Shown here: in pieces, positions 8,069 through 15,457 of the stretch
Layout: each line of letters starts with the position of its first letter
Numbering within the stretch: position 1 is the first letter of the stretch
Assembly: GCA_022424925.1 (NCBI GenBank)
Contig: JAKMGM010000143.1
Location: 1-18,774, forward strand
Direction: 5' to 3'
DNA length: 18,774 bases
Origin: Candidatus Poseidoniaceae archaeon
GTDB lineage: Archaea; Thermoplasmatota; Poseidoniia; Poseidoniales; Poseidoniaceae
Notes under the pieces: generated by a model
Database searches by the model: none
Told to the model about the DNA's origin: nothing
What the model saw: the letters and a program-made list of their open reading frames with translations, nothing else
Translations under genes and position numbers: made by a program

Positions 8069-9553
8069 ATGGGTAAAGAACGTATGAAGTTGTCAGACCG
8101 CGTCTTTGAGGCGGTCGCAACCGGTTTGGTTGAAGCGATGGAGCGAGGTACGATTGCTTGGCCTTTGCCACAACCTCCAATCACCGACCCTGACTTCCCA
8201 CCGATTCAGCCCATTGCTCCATCGAACGTCATTGAGCAGGCGCTCGGTATTCTTCAAATGGACAGGGCCATGTTTGAATCCAACCTGAACACCGTTGTTG
8301 ACCTCATCGTCCCTCATCGAATGAACTTGAGCGATGACCCGTTTGAGGTTCACCAAAAATGGCTTCATCGCCGTGTTGACAAAGTCGCAGAACGCCTCTT
8401 GTTTACCGTGGCAACCGATTGGCTTTCCCAAGCCTTTGACCATACCGCTCCAAACACTGACCGCTGGTGGCTAGCCATCGCACTGATTAACGGCTTGAGT
8501 ACTGTGCCTCACGGTCAGCCGGTTCACCAAGGTTACCACTTGATTGAATCGATTGCGCTTGCTGAACGCCCTGGGACTTGGCACACGCAGCCAGATGTGG
8601 GTCCACATCAACTCGAATGGAATCCACATGCGGTGATACCGCGTAACACGGGTGTTGTTGCACATGACGCTGGCGTTGAAGCCGCTCGATGGCTTATCGA
8701 AAAACTGGAGAACGGAAGCCAAGAACGACGGCTCTTAGTTATGGAATGGGTTCGGCTTCTTCTTCAACGTCCGAATCTTGTCGAACCTCTCGGCCTGGAG
8801 GCATTGCTCCTTCGTCGAGCCTCAGACGCAGAACCTGAGGTTGCAGCTCGCGTTACCTTGTGCTTGGCCAAGACCATCGAGTTTAGCCGTGACACGGGTC
8901 TTGAACTTGCTCAACGGCTACATCAGCGCAAGGAAGTGCTTCTTCGAAGGGGAATGGCTGATGTCCTTACCCGTATGTTCCGACGCCTTGAATGGGACGC
9001 TGTACCCTTCCTCAATGACATGTTGAGCGACGATGATGAAGGCGTACTTGCTGCTGCAAGTGCAACCGTTGGAGATCTACGTTTCCTTGACTCGGAACTT
9101 TGGGCAGATACTATGGCGAAACTTGCCGAACACTCACTTCCAATCGTTCGTAGAAATCTTGTTCCATTTTTGCGAGATTATATCGAGCAATATCCAGAAG
9201 ACGAACGACGACTTTTACCAATTCTATGGCAGGACGGCGATGAAGTTGTTCGCTCCCGTATGCGTGAATTGTTGATGCGAATGGAAGAAGTATCGCCAAA
9301 CCATTTTGCAGCACGTCTTGAAGACTTTCGAAAGCAAGGCTGTGAGATTGAAGGTCTGTGGGCATCGTTAAGCCATCGACGACCGGAACGCAGCAGTATG
9401 TGGCAGGCTTGGTTTGCTGGAGAAGGCGAACAACCAACTTCACCCCCAGCATCTCCTCCTCCGCACAGCGACATGGATGCTTCAGGAGAATTGCCATCAG
9501 TCGATGATGCATACGAACTTCTCGACCAAGAACTTGGTTTCATAGACGACTAA
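8069..9553 (+). CDS. Helical (HEAT-like) repeat protein of unknown function downstream of tfb
   Basis: The protein has 494 residues from the ATG at 8069, which has a GGGG stretch about 8 bases upstream; an in-frame GTG at 8042 would add nine residues. The sequence is soluble with no leader or membrane helix. About 200-430 consists of paired amphipathic helices with recurring patterns such as D-x-EPEVAARVTLCLAKT and DDDEGVLAAASATVGDL, typical of HEAT/armadillo-like scaffolds. The N-terminal 190 residues are Trp/His-rich and unrecognised. A Pro/Ser linker (about 450-470) leads to an acidic tail ending in LGFIDD. It directly follows tfb, so a role in transcription is possible but unproven. Such repeats usually bind proteins. 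It ends three bases from the convergent membrane-protein gene. Confidence 0.82.
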   Translation: MGKERMKLSDRVFEAVATGLVEAMERGTIAWPLPQPPITDPDFPPIQPIAPSNVIEQALGILQMDRAMFESNLNTVVDLIVPHRMNLSDDPFEVHQKWLHRRVDKVAERLLFTVATDWLSQAFDHTAPNTDRWWLAIALINGLSTVPHGQPVHQGYHLIESIALAERPGTWHTQPDVGPHQLEWNPHAVIPRNTGVVAHDAGVEAARWLIEKLENGSQERRLLVMEWVRLLLQRPNLVEPLGLEALLLRRASDAEPEVAARVTLCLAKTIEFSRDTGLELAQRLHQRKEVLLRRGMADVLTRMFRRLEWDAVPFLNDMLSDDDEGVLAAASATVGDLRFLDSELWADTMAKLAEHSLPIVRRNLVPFLRDYIEQYPEDERRLLPILWQDGDEVVRSRMRELLMRMEEVSPNHFAARLEDFRKQGCEIEGLWASLSHRRPERSSMWQAWFAGEGEQPTSPPASPPPHSDMDASGELPSVDDAYELLDQELGFIDD

Positions 9554-9556
9554 GTT

Positions 9557-9979
9557 TCATTCCTCTTCATCCGGCTTTGCAAGCGGGCCGACAGTGAGAA
9601 GTCCAACATAGACGGCATTGAGAACGACCATGCTACCAACCAATGTAAGAATCATACCGGTTGGTTCTGGAGCGTGTGCGTCCATACCTGTCCATACAAG
9701 GAATTTGACTGCTACCAGCATCGATAATCCAGCGATGAGTACATTTTGCCAAGTGTCTTGCGGGGTTTTCCACAGATTGATTGTCGGAGCAACCCCTTTG
9801 CGGTCGAATGCCCAGCGAAACCAGCTCAGATAGAGCAATGATAGCCCGACCAACCCAACAATACCTCGCGAGAATGAGCGTGAGTTCCACGGGCCTTCTG
9901 GAGTGAAATCAACAAAGGCTTGAGCGACCAAAACTACCCCCGAGGCGGCAAACCATCGCCACTCAACAGTTCTGCCCAT
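9557..9979 (-). CDS. Small integral membrane protein, four predicted helices
   Basis: The 140-residue protein has four hydrophobic segments: about 8-26 (WFAASGVVLVAQAFVDF), 40-62, 75-92 and 102-124. A short acidic cytoplasmic tail ends in KPDEEE. No family is recognised. I prefer the ATG at 9979. An in-frame ATG at 10033 would add 18 residues but would overlap the start codon of the divergent nucleotidyltransferase gene. Neither start has a convincing ribosome site, so the start is uncertain. The stop lies three bases from that of the convergent helical-repeat gene. The short divergent gap (9980-10031) must hold promoters for both directions, yet no clear TATA box is visible. Confidence 0.75.
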   Translation of the reverse strand: MGRTVEWRWFAASGVVLVAQAFVDFTPEGPWNSRSFSRGIVGLVGLSLLYLSWFRWAFDRKGVAPTINLWKTPQDTWQNVLIAGLSMLVAVKFLVWTGMDAHAPEPTGMILTLVGSMVVLNAVYVGLLTVGPLAKPDEEE

Positions 9980-10031
9980 AGTTAAGGGGAGGAGGGTCAC
10001 GCTTGAAAGCCTACGCCATTTACCCACTAAC

Positions 10032-10898
10032 ATGACGGCAGTTCAGGATGCACTTCTTGTCGCTGGTGGGTTGGGGACTCGAATGCTACCAACCAGTGCT
10101 TCAGTTCCTAAGGAAGCGTTACCTTTGGTCGACATTCCCGCCCTGCTTCATCTTGCTCGCGAAGCCGTTGCTGCAGGCGCCAAACGTCTTCACATCATTT
10201 CTTCCCCGCGTAAAGATTTGAGTGCGTTACTCGGAGACCACGCATGGCTGCTTGAACGCCGCCCTGAACTCGACCCGCAGATGCTCTCACCGTTCGAAGA
10301 TGTGGAAGTCCATGTCCACATACAGCACGAACCTTTGGGTTTAGGCAACGCTATCCAATGCGCCCTTGAACCAATCAGTGGCCCTTTTTTGGTGTTACTT
10401 GGAGACAATATTCTGTTGAACGAGCACACCGCACCAACCTCGTTTACGCCTTCAAACGCCAGCAGGCAGTTGGTCGAGCATTTCAACGAACACGGCTTGC
10501 CATGCGCTGGTCTACTGCAAGTCAATCCGAGTGATGTTTCCAGTTACGGTGTGGTTCGTATTGAAGGTCATCGTATTCTTGAAATCTGTGAAAAGCCCGC
10601 TGTTCAAGACGCACCTTCGAATCTCGTCATGTGCGGTCGTTATGTGTTTACATCCGATGCCAAATCCCTTTTGCTAACCTACGATGTTGAAACATACGGA
10701 GAGTTGCAATCGATTGCGCTTCAGCAACACTGGATGAACAACGATGGCCTCCACGGTGTCGAACTTTCAGGTTATCAGTGGTACGACTCAGGCAAACCAC
10801 TCCCTTGGCTTCAAGCACAAGTCGACCACGCTCTTCGGCGTGAAGATTTGCGCGAAGGGTTTCGCTCTTGGCTTGAAAACAGGTTAGCTGACGACTAA
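10032..10898 (+). CDS. galU: UTP-glucose-1-phosphate uridylyltransferase-like nucleotidyltransferase
   Basis: This is a GalU-like sugar nucleotidyltransferase, expected to make UDP-glucose or a related NDP-sugar from NTP and a sugar 1-phosphate, for surface glycans or protein glycosylation. Its 288 residues match GalU proteins in length. The nucleotide-binding signature VAGGLGTRMLPTSASVPKE (about 10-28) is followed by LPLVDIPALLH, the GLGNAI loop (about 103-108), the metal aspartate in VLLGDN (Asp125), EICEKP (about 184-189), GRYVF (about 202-206) and the late YDSGKPLPWLQA motif that matches the GalU C-terminal region. The exact sugar cannot be read from sequence. The gene stands alone on the plus strand between minus-strand genes. 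Its TAA overlaps the rnhA stop on the other strand (CTAA at 10895-10898). Confidence 0.85.
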   Translation: MTAVQDALLVAGGLGTRMLPTSASVPKEALPLVDIPALLHLAREAVAAGAKRLHIISSPRKDLSALLGDHAWLLERRPELDPQMLSPFEDVEVHVHIQHEPLGLGNAIQCALEPISGPFLVLLGDNILLNEHTAPTSFTPSNASRQLVEHFNEHGLPCAGLLQVNPSDVSSYGVVRIEGHRILEICEKPAVQDAPSNLVMCGRYVFTSDAKSLLLTYDVETYGELQSIALQQHWMNNDGLHGVELSGYQWYDSGKPLPWLQAQVDHALRREDLREGFRSWLENRLADD

Positions 10899-11440
10899 CG
10901 TTGCCCCGGCTTCCAAAACGTCAAAGGAACGGGTAGATCCCCCTGAGCCTTCCTTAGTGCAAGATGGTCTGCTCGCTCGTTCCAACGGTGGCCGCGGTGT
11001 GCTTTGACATGCTCCCATGACAGCGTGCGGACTTCAGCCACAGCATCCCATAGCGATTGTACATGGGCAACGAGTTCACGGTTTGCCTTTGCTTTCCATG
11101 CTCCACATGCCAGGTTACCTGCGTATTGAGAGTCGGCGCGTATTACGGCTGGTGTTTCGCTGCCTTCAATGAGAAGCCATCGCAGAGCTGCTGCAAATCC
11201 AGAGAGTTCTGCTGTATTGTTTGAACCAACTTCGGCGCCAATAAATCCGTCCGCCGTTGGGTCTGTGATGACGACATCTGCGAATTCCTCGTGCAATTCA
11301 CCCGTGCCTCTACCTAAACCGGTATCCCCGATAACGATAACAACAGCCCATGCAGCAGGCGTTGAAGCATCGACGTTTTGGTTTCCTAAGCAGGAACCGT
11401 CGACATAGAGGCTCCATCGCTCGTCGGTCACTCGTTTCAC
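10895..11440 (-). CDS. rnhA: Ribonuclease HI
   Basis: RNase HI cleaves the RNA strand of RNA-DNA hybrids, for removal of primers and R-loops. The 181 residues carry the four acidic metal ligands: Asp14 in YVDGS, Glu78 in NNTAELSG, Asp103 in RADSQYA and Asp158 in NERADHLA. The family's KAHRGHRWNE segment precedes the last ligand. The stretch between the first two strands (about 38-70) is longer than in E. coli RNase HI and acidic, so this is a modest lineage-specific insertion. The start is a GTG at 11440 that overlaps the gcvH stop (GTGA), which implies coupled translation. The stop overlaps the convergent galU stop. Many archaea rely on RNase HII, so a type HI enzyme is extra or acquired. 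Confidence 0.93.
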   Translation of the reverse strand: MKRVTDERWSLYVDGSCLGNQNVDASTPAAWAVVIVIGDTGLGRGTGELHEEFADVVITDPTADGFIGAEVGSNNTAELSGFAAALRWLLIEGSETPAVIRADSQYAGNLACGAWKAKANRELVAHVQSLWDAVAEVRTLSWEHVKAHRGHRWNERADHLALRKAQGDLPVPLTFWKPGQR

Positions 11441-11820
11441 TCGCCAAGTTCAGCCTTGTAGTCCGCAGCACTCATCAAGGATGAAACCGCATTAGGGTCA
11501 TCCAATTTCATTTTGACAATCCATCCTTCTCCGTAAGGGTCAGTGTTCATCAGTTCAGGTGTGTCCTCAAGGGCTTCATTCACCGCTGTGATTTCACCGC
11601 CGAGTGGGGCAAAGATTGGGGAAGCGGATTTGACAGATTCGACGATGGCAAATTCATCCATATCACCGAGCGTTTCGCCTTCACTGGGAAGTTCAATGTA
11701 AACGATGTCCGTGAGAGCATCTTGAGCGTGATCGGTGATGCCGATTATCACTTCATCACCTTCAACTCGAATCCATTCGTGTTCTTTTGTGTAATATTGT
11801 CCTTCGGGAATTTCGCTCAT
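11437..11820 (-). CDS. gcvH: Glycine cleavage system H protein
   Basis: This lipoyl carrier shuttles the aminomethyl group between the P, T and L proteins of the glycine cleavage system. The 127 residues match the family length. KEHEWIRVEGD and VIIGITDHAQDALTDIVYIELP (both near the N-terminus) are signatures, and the lipoylated lysine is Lys64 in VESVKSAS. GEGWIVKMKL closes the hammerhead fold. The ATG at 11820 has GGAG about 8 bases upstream. The frame stays open to 12036, but the added residues do not resemble GcvH. The other glycine-cleavage genes are not in this window. It is translationally coupled to rnhA by a GTGA overlap. H proteins may also serve in lipoylation pathways without glycine cleavage, so the role is inferred from family. 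Confidence 0.95.
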   Translation of the reverse strand: MSEIPEGQYYTKEHEWIRVEGDEVIIGITDHAQDALTDIVYIELPSEGETLGDMDEFAIVESVKSASPIFAPLGGEITAVNEALEDTPELMNTDPYGEGWIVKMKLDDPNAVSSLMSAADYKAELGE

Positions 11821-11991
11821 ACCGTCGTCTCCGTTCATCTCCAAGCATCGGCATTTGATGAACTCACCGATAGGATGTGATGCTTCTCGTCCTCGATTCG
11901 CTCTTGAATGTCTACATTCCATCAAGAAAACCTTTGATTCGCTCATGAAAACATCGCGGTTCTTATTAGTCCAACAAACTCGCTTCGGTAT

Positions 11992-12007
11992 GAAGTCGAT
12001 TGACTTC
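11992..12007. repeat. 6-bp inverted repeat before the 118-residue gene
   Basis: GAAGTC (11992-11997) and GACTTC (12002-12007) are perfect reverse complements around GATT. They lie 17 bases before the ATG at 12024 and immediately before the GAGGGA ribosome site, so they could form a leader hairpin or an operator. The rest of the 203-base gap 11821-12023 between the divergent gcvH and the 118-residue gene shows no clear TATA box. The best AT-rich stretch is around TTCTTATTAG (11961-11970). Confidence 0.3.
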
Positions 12008-12023
12008 GAGGGATGGGACCCGA

Positions 12024-12380
12024 ATGAGCAGAGCATTTAGAGAAGGCGTAGCCAAAAACAAACGAGTACATGCACCTGTTCGACGTAGAAATTGGAGTCC
12101 GATTCGTGATTTACAAGGTCTCAAGTCACGTACGCAAGTGGTTGGCTCTCAGATGGGGCCGCTTGACGAGGTTCCAGCAATGGTTCGTATTGAAAACGAA
12201 CATTGGGTTTTTGAGCGAATTGAAGATGGTGTTTTGTACAACATTACGCACAAGCTTATTCTTCATGAAGGCGATAAAGAGAAAGTCATCGGTGGTACAA
12301 CAGATATGCGAACTGCAATGAAAGTTGCACAGTGCATGGCACAAAAGGAAAATCGAATCGTTATGATTCAGCCTGTATGA
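12024..12380 (+). CDS. Small basic-N-terminal protein of unknown function
   Basis: The protein has 118 residues from the ATG at 12024; GAGGGA lies about 10 bases upstream. A weaker in-frame TTG at 12000 would add eight residues. The first 35 residues are Arg/Lys-rich (KNKRVHAPVRRRNWSP), and the remainder looks like a small alpha/beta domain (VRIENEHWVFERIEDGVLYNI, then a helix MRTAMKVAQCMAQK and a last strand RIVMIQPV). There is no leader or membrane segment and no known motif. The basic start suggests nucleic-acid or ribosome contact, by inference only. It ends one base from the convergent Sec61-beta gene. Confidence 0.7.
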   Translation: MSRAFREGVAKNKRVHAPVRRRNWSPIRDLQGLKSRTQVVGSQMGPLDEVPAMVRIENEHWVFERIEDGVLYNITHKLILHEGDKEKVIGGTTDMRTAMKVAQCMAQKENRIVMIQPV

Positions 12381-12381
12381 A

Positions 12382-12573
12382 TCAGAACAAGTTCATGATC
12401 CAATCGATAACACCTTGATTAACAAGGTAAAAGAATGTGCCAACGCCAATACATGCGGCATAGACTTGGAAGGGTGTAATCTTCCATGCATCTTCAGATT
12501 CTTCGTCGAAATAGCGGATAAGACCTGCAGCCTGTTGAATACCGCTGCCGTCAGATTTCTTCTTTGAAGCCAT
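12382..12573 (-). CDS. secG: Preprotein translocase subunit Sec61-beta (archaeal SecG)
   Basis: This is the small single-helix subunit of the SecYEG/Sec61 protein-conducting channel in the plasma membrane. The 63-residue protein has the archaeal layout: a short basic, flexible start (MASKKKSDGSG), the conserved AGLIRYFDEE segment (about 18-27), then K-I-x-P before one C-terminal membrane helix (about 40-60). This matches archaeal Sec61-beta proteins, which share the G-L-x-R-Y-x-D/E pattern. The ATG at 12573 gives the family-typical start; an in-frame ATG at 12582 would add three residues. It lies 57 bases after the 288-residue gene on the same strand and may be co-transcribed with it. Confidence 0.93.
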   Translation of the reverse strand: MASKKKSDGSGIQQAAGLIRYFDEESEDAWKITPFQVYAACIGVGTFFYLVNQGVIDWIMNLF

Positions 12574-12630
12574 GTGAACCATCCAATCCGAGTTGTCACC
12601 CCTTTATCAACGCGACGCGGCTTCGAAAAG

Positions 12631-13497
12631 TCATTCTTCTTCGTTCGTTTTCGTTAAGTCAACGAAAGCAATCTCATCCTCGGCGGCATCAATGGGGAGA
12701 ATATGGCCTTGTGGCGTTTCATCACTGTAGCCGTTTGAAAGGCCTGAACGCGTATCTGGGTCGGCCTCAATAAACGAGGCCTCCGCTCTTGCGATGGCTC
12801 GCTCAAATGCTGGCGCATTGCTGTCAGCGAGTGCTCCACGAGCAATATCCAAGTCGTACATTGCTGCATCAATGGCCACATTGGCTTTTTGTGCTGACCA
12901 GTGTTGATTATCTTGCGCTAGACGAACTCTTTTTTCCACGCGTTGCCCCTGCTCTTCGACAGCATACAGTTGCTCTTCGAAAACAGCGCGTGCCATCTCC
13001 AAACCGTGTTTCCACGCGTCCTCATTAGACTGTACAGTGATTCCACCCTTCATTTTCGAAAGAAAACGTGTTGCAGCCGCAGCATGCGCAAACTCCCATG
13101 GCCGATGCGAGAGGGATGCCGACAAATCGAACAACAATCGTGCAAATGAAGCGGGCGATGCATCAATCGTGAGGCGATTGAGGTATCCGGAATTGAACAA
13201 GCCGAATCCCCAATATGAGCGTGAAGTAACCTCCATTCGAAGTGCACCACTTTGAGTTGTAAAACTCCACCGTTGTTCGTTAAATGCAGGCTGTTCAGAA
13301 AAGTGCGGCGTCTCGGGATGCTGAAGGTGAGACAGTGCATGTGTTGCAACATCGCCTAAATAGACCACTTTGTTTGGAAGACGAAACGACTTCGGGCGCA
13401 GAAATCCAGTGTCGAGTTCGACGCAGTGGTTTGCTTTTGCTTTACCGACTTGGGCGTATACAACAAACGAATCCCCGTCGGTCATCGAATTGCCCAT
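12631..13497 (-). CDS. Protein of unknown function, acidic C-terminus
   Basis: The 288-residue protein has no leader or membrane helix. The N-terminal half (about 10-130) looks beta-rich, with a WGFGLFNSGYLNRL stretch. The middle (about 170-235) is helical and probably coiled-coil, rich in Glu/Gln/Arg/Ala (EEQLYAVEEQGQRVEKRVRL). The last 45 residues are acidic and low in hydrophobics, ending in KTNEEE. I choose the ATG at 13497, which has GGACGGG nearby. An upstream in-frame GTG (13518) or a downstream ATG (13485) are alternatives. It precedes secG on the same strand and is divergent from the HhH protein gene. I recognise no family. Confidence 0.75.
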   Translation of the reverse strand: MGNSMTDGDSFVVYAQVGKAKANHCVELDTGFLRPKSFRLPNKVVYLGDVATHALSHLQHPETPHFSEQPAFNEQRWSFTTQSGALRMEVTSRSYWGFGLFNSGYLNRLTIDASPASFARLLFDLSASLSHRPWEFAHAAAATRFLSKMKGGITVQSNEDAWKHGLEMARAVFEEQLYAVEEQGQRVEKRVRLAQDNQHWSAQKANVAIDAAMYDLDIARGALADSNAPAFERAIARAEASFIEADPDTRSGLSNGYSDETPQGHILPIDAAEDEIAFVDLTKTNEEE

Positions 13498-13564
13498 GAC
13501 CCGTCCATCGGTTAACACTCCATCAATCCAACGCTTCGTTGCAGATTCGGTAGGAGAAGTATTG

Positions 13565-14122
13565 ATGAATCGCCCCTCTCATGGGTGGTTGAGTGAGACC
13601 ATGGCTGCAAAGGGGAATTCCAAGATTGAAAAATTGACTGCTTTGCCAGGAGTTGGCGCAGCAACGGCAAAGAAGTTGGTATCGGCGAAGATCGATTCGG
13701 TTTCGAAAGTCGCTTCTGCTGGAACGAAAAAACTCCAAGAAGCGGGGCTTAGTGCTGCGGTAGCAAAGAAGGTGAGTGCCGCTGCAAAGGCCGCAGATAA
13801 AGCGTCCAGCGCAGCGAAGAAGGCGACTTCGACAGCGAAATCCACAGCCAAAACAGCTGCGAAGAAATCCACTTCTGCGGCTAAAAAAGCCACCTCCAAA
13901 GCCAAGACTGCGGCCAAATCGACTGCCAAAAAATCGAAAACAGCAGCGAAATCGGCCGCCTCAAAAACCAAAACTGTGGCCAAGGGAGTGGCCGACAAGG
14001 TCACCACCAAGTCAACCGGAACGCAAGGCGTGAAGACATCGAAATCTTCTGACGGCCGAAAGGGCGGTACTCTTCGAATTCCACGCAGTGTCCAAGACAT
14101 GCCTTGGTTCAAAAAGAAGTGA
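13565..14122 (+). CDS. Helix-hairpin-helix protein with histone-H1-like Lys/Ala tail
   Basis: The protein has 185 residues. A helix-hairpin-helix domain (about 20-67) carries the DNA-backbone motif LPGVGAATAKKL followed by a second helical pair (AGTKKLQEAGLSAAVAKKV). About 68-150 is an almost pure Lys/Ala/Ser/Thr tail with recurring AAKK, TAKS and SKAK units, very like the C-terminal tail of histone H1 and of bacterial H1-like proteins. A distinct end (TLRIPRSVQDMPWFKKK) follows. I infer a chromatin-like DNA-binding protein. The ATG at 13565 has GGAGAAG five bases upstream. The ATG at 13601 (173 residues) gives a neater start to the HhH domain but lacks a good ribosome site. The tail is repetitive at DNA level too (about 13770-13990). 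Confidence 0.85.
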   Translation: MNRPSHGWLSETMAAKGNSKIEKLTALPGVGAATAKKLVSAKIDSVSKVASAGTKKLQEAGLSAAVAKKVSAAAKAADKASSAAKKATSTAKSTAKTAAKKSTSAAKKATSKAKTAAKSTAKKSKTAAKSAASKTKTVAKGVADKVTTKSTGTQGVKTSKSSDGRKGGTLRIPRSVQDMPWFKKK

Positions 14123-14175
14123 AATGCACTGCATGATGGGTTAGGATTGAAAACCGTCACGAACCAGTCCGCTCC

Positions 14176-14358
14176 ATGCCTCGACGCAAATACGGTCGTC
14201 TACGAAAGACCGTTGAGATGCCGTCCAAGGAAAACTGTTCACGCTGCCGTTCCGGAAAATACTGCCCGATTGTGGGTCATAGCGGGCAAGAGATCAAACC
14301 GCATCGCGAATGGGCAGGTCCTTCAAGCGTCAAGAAACGCAAGCAAAAGAGGAATTGA
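14176..14358 (+). CDS. Small basic protein with Cys cluster
   Basis: The protein has 60 residues with 18 Lys/Arg. A short cluster CSRCRSGKYC (C-x2-C-x5-C) is followed by a His four residues after the proline, which could bind zinc. Both ends are strongly basic, and the last ten residues are mostly Lys/Arg (VKKRKQKRN). Size and composition recall small zinc-binding ribosome-associated proteins, but I recognise no family. No ribosome site precedes the ATG at 14176, so it may be leaderless or wrongly started. It fits exactly between the HhH gene and the xerA stop at 14359 without overlap, which supports it as a real gene. Confidence 0.58.
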   Translation: MPRRKYGRLRKTVEMPSKENCSRCRSGKYCPIVGHSGQEIKPHREWAGPSSVKKRKQKRN

Positions 14359-15456
14359 CTATTCGATACCGATGGAACTTGTTGAGGGCGTACTGTCAAC
14401 GAGCTGTTCATCGTTCTCCTCAGTTGCCGCTGCAGCAGCCTCGAGGGTCTGACGGGTAGCCTGTGCCCGATGGTATACCTCGCGCAGCGTTTGGTCAGAT
14501 ATCTCAAGGTATACGCGTGTTGTAGCAATACTGGAATGCCCTAAAAGCCGCTGAATGGTAACGAGGTCGGCTCCTCGTTCCAGCAATCCGGTAGCGAAAT
14601 TGTGCCTCAAGACGTGAGGTGTCAATTTGCCCTTTGGAATGTGTGCTTCAATGGCGAGCTTATCCATCAACCGTTGGACGCCTCTTGGCTGGAGTCTTCG
14701 TCCAGCGGAATTGAGTAAGAAAGCAAAGTCATCATCTCGAACTCGTGCTTCCCGAATCGGAATCCATGCATGAATGCGTTCGAGCGTTCTTCGGGTGAAC
14801 AACACGATTCGGTCTTTGTCCCCTTTCCCTCCATAGACTCGCGCTGAACCGTCCTCGAGATCGATGTCGTTGCGGTCAAGATTGCAAACTTCGCTCACGC
14901 GCAATCCAGTATCGAGCATCATCGTGACCAAGATTGATGCAACTGGATTTTCACTCACAGAAGCCGCTTCAAGAACCATAGTCATTTCTCGGCGGTTCAG
15001 CGTTCGCGGGAGGCGTTTTCCTGCACGAGCACGAACCAAGTGGTCCGGCCATCGATGGCCAAGCCATTTGAGCAAATGCCGTGCGGCAGCAAGGCGAGCA
15101 TTGTAGGTCGTCGGTCTCAAATCCGAGAGTCCGTGCGTCCATCGGTCTATTCTACCGTTGAGAGGTTCCATTCGCTCTGCCAGTTCCGCAACACTCAGGT
15201 TATCGTACTCGTTCACGCCGAGAACCTGTTCATCGGGTAAGGTTGTCTCGATGAGTGCCCGTAAACCACTTGCGTACGATTTTTGAGTATTTTCTGACTT
15301 GTTCTCGGCTTTGAGAGTCTGCATATAGCACGAGAGCCAAGGTAAGTCTTGCATGTGCATGAGGCGGGGTGGAAGCGACACTGGGGCATCGTTAAGCCGC
15401 ATTTGGCTCGGCCTCAACGCCTTTCGCTTTCGCTCCGTTCCTCTTCTCGTATTCAT
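14359..15456 (-). CDS. xerA: Tyrosine recombinase, Xer family (archaeal XerA type)
   Basis: This site-specific recombinase probably resolves chromosome dimers at a dif site. In its 365 residues an N-terminal SAM-like core-binding domain (about 37-135) precedes the catalytic domain (about 150-335). All active-site residues are present: Arg186 in TGLRVSEV, Lys211 in GGKGDKDR, His281 and Arg284 in PHVLRHNFATG, His307 in LLGHSS and the nucleophile Tyr316 in TRVYLEI. About 30 residues of acidic Ser/Thr-rich tail follow. The ATG at 15456 gives the longest form. An ATG at 15402 (347 residues, GAGG nine bases upstream) is closer to the usual family length and would make the hairpin region upstream wholly non-coding. 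No phage or transposon genes adjoin it, so a housekeeping Xer role is likelier than a mobile integrase. Confidence 0.93.
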   Translation of the reverse strand: MNTRRGTERKRKALRPSQMRLNDAPVSLPPRLMHMQDLPWLSCYMQTLKAENKSENTQKSYASGLRALIETTLPDEQVLGVNEYDNLSVAELAERMEPLNGRIDRWTHGLSDLRPTTYNARLAAARHLLKWLGHRWPDHLVRARAGKRLPRTLNRREMTMVLEAASVSENPVASILVTMMLDTGLRVSEVCNLDRNDIDLEDGSARVYGGKGDKDRIVLFTRRTLERIHAWIPIREARVRDDDFAFLLNSAGRRLQPRGVQRLMDKLAIEAHIPKGKLTPHVLRHNFATGLLERGADLVTIQRLLGHSSIATTRVYLEISDQTLREVYHRAQATRQTLEAAAAATEENDEQLVDSTPSTSSIGIE

Positions 15457-15457
15457 T

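Noticed and set aside
11821..12036. N-terminal extension of gcvH upstream of 11820
   Set aside because: The frame is open, but the residues do not match H proteins, and the ATG at 11820 has a ribosome site and the family start.
13770..13990. DNA-level short repeats that could be read as a tandem-repeat array
   Set aside because: The repeats follow codon triplets for Lys/Ala/Ser/Thr in an open frame and vary at DNA level, so they are a protein low-complexity tail.
13579..14160. 193-codon minus-strand frame, rich in Ala/Phe/Val, opposite the HhH/H1-like gene
   Set aside because: It is the complement of the Lys/Ala repeat tail; low-complexity codons keep the antisense frame open. The plus frame has the HhH motif and a ribosome site.
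14359..15456. xerA as a mobile-element integrase
   Set aside because: No att repeats, tRNA target, phage or transposon genes are visible nearby, and flanking genes look like housekeeping genes.
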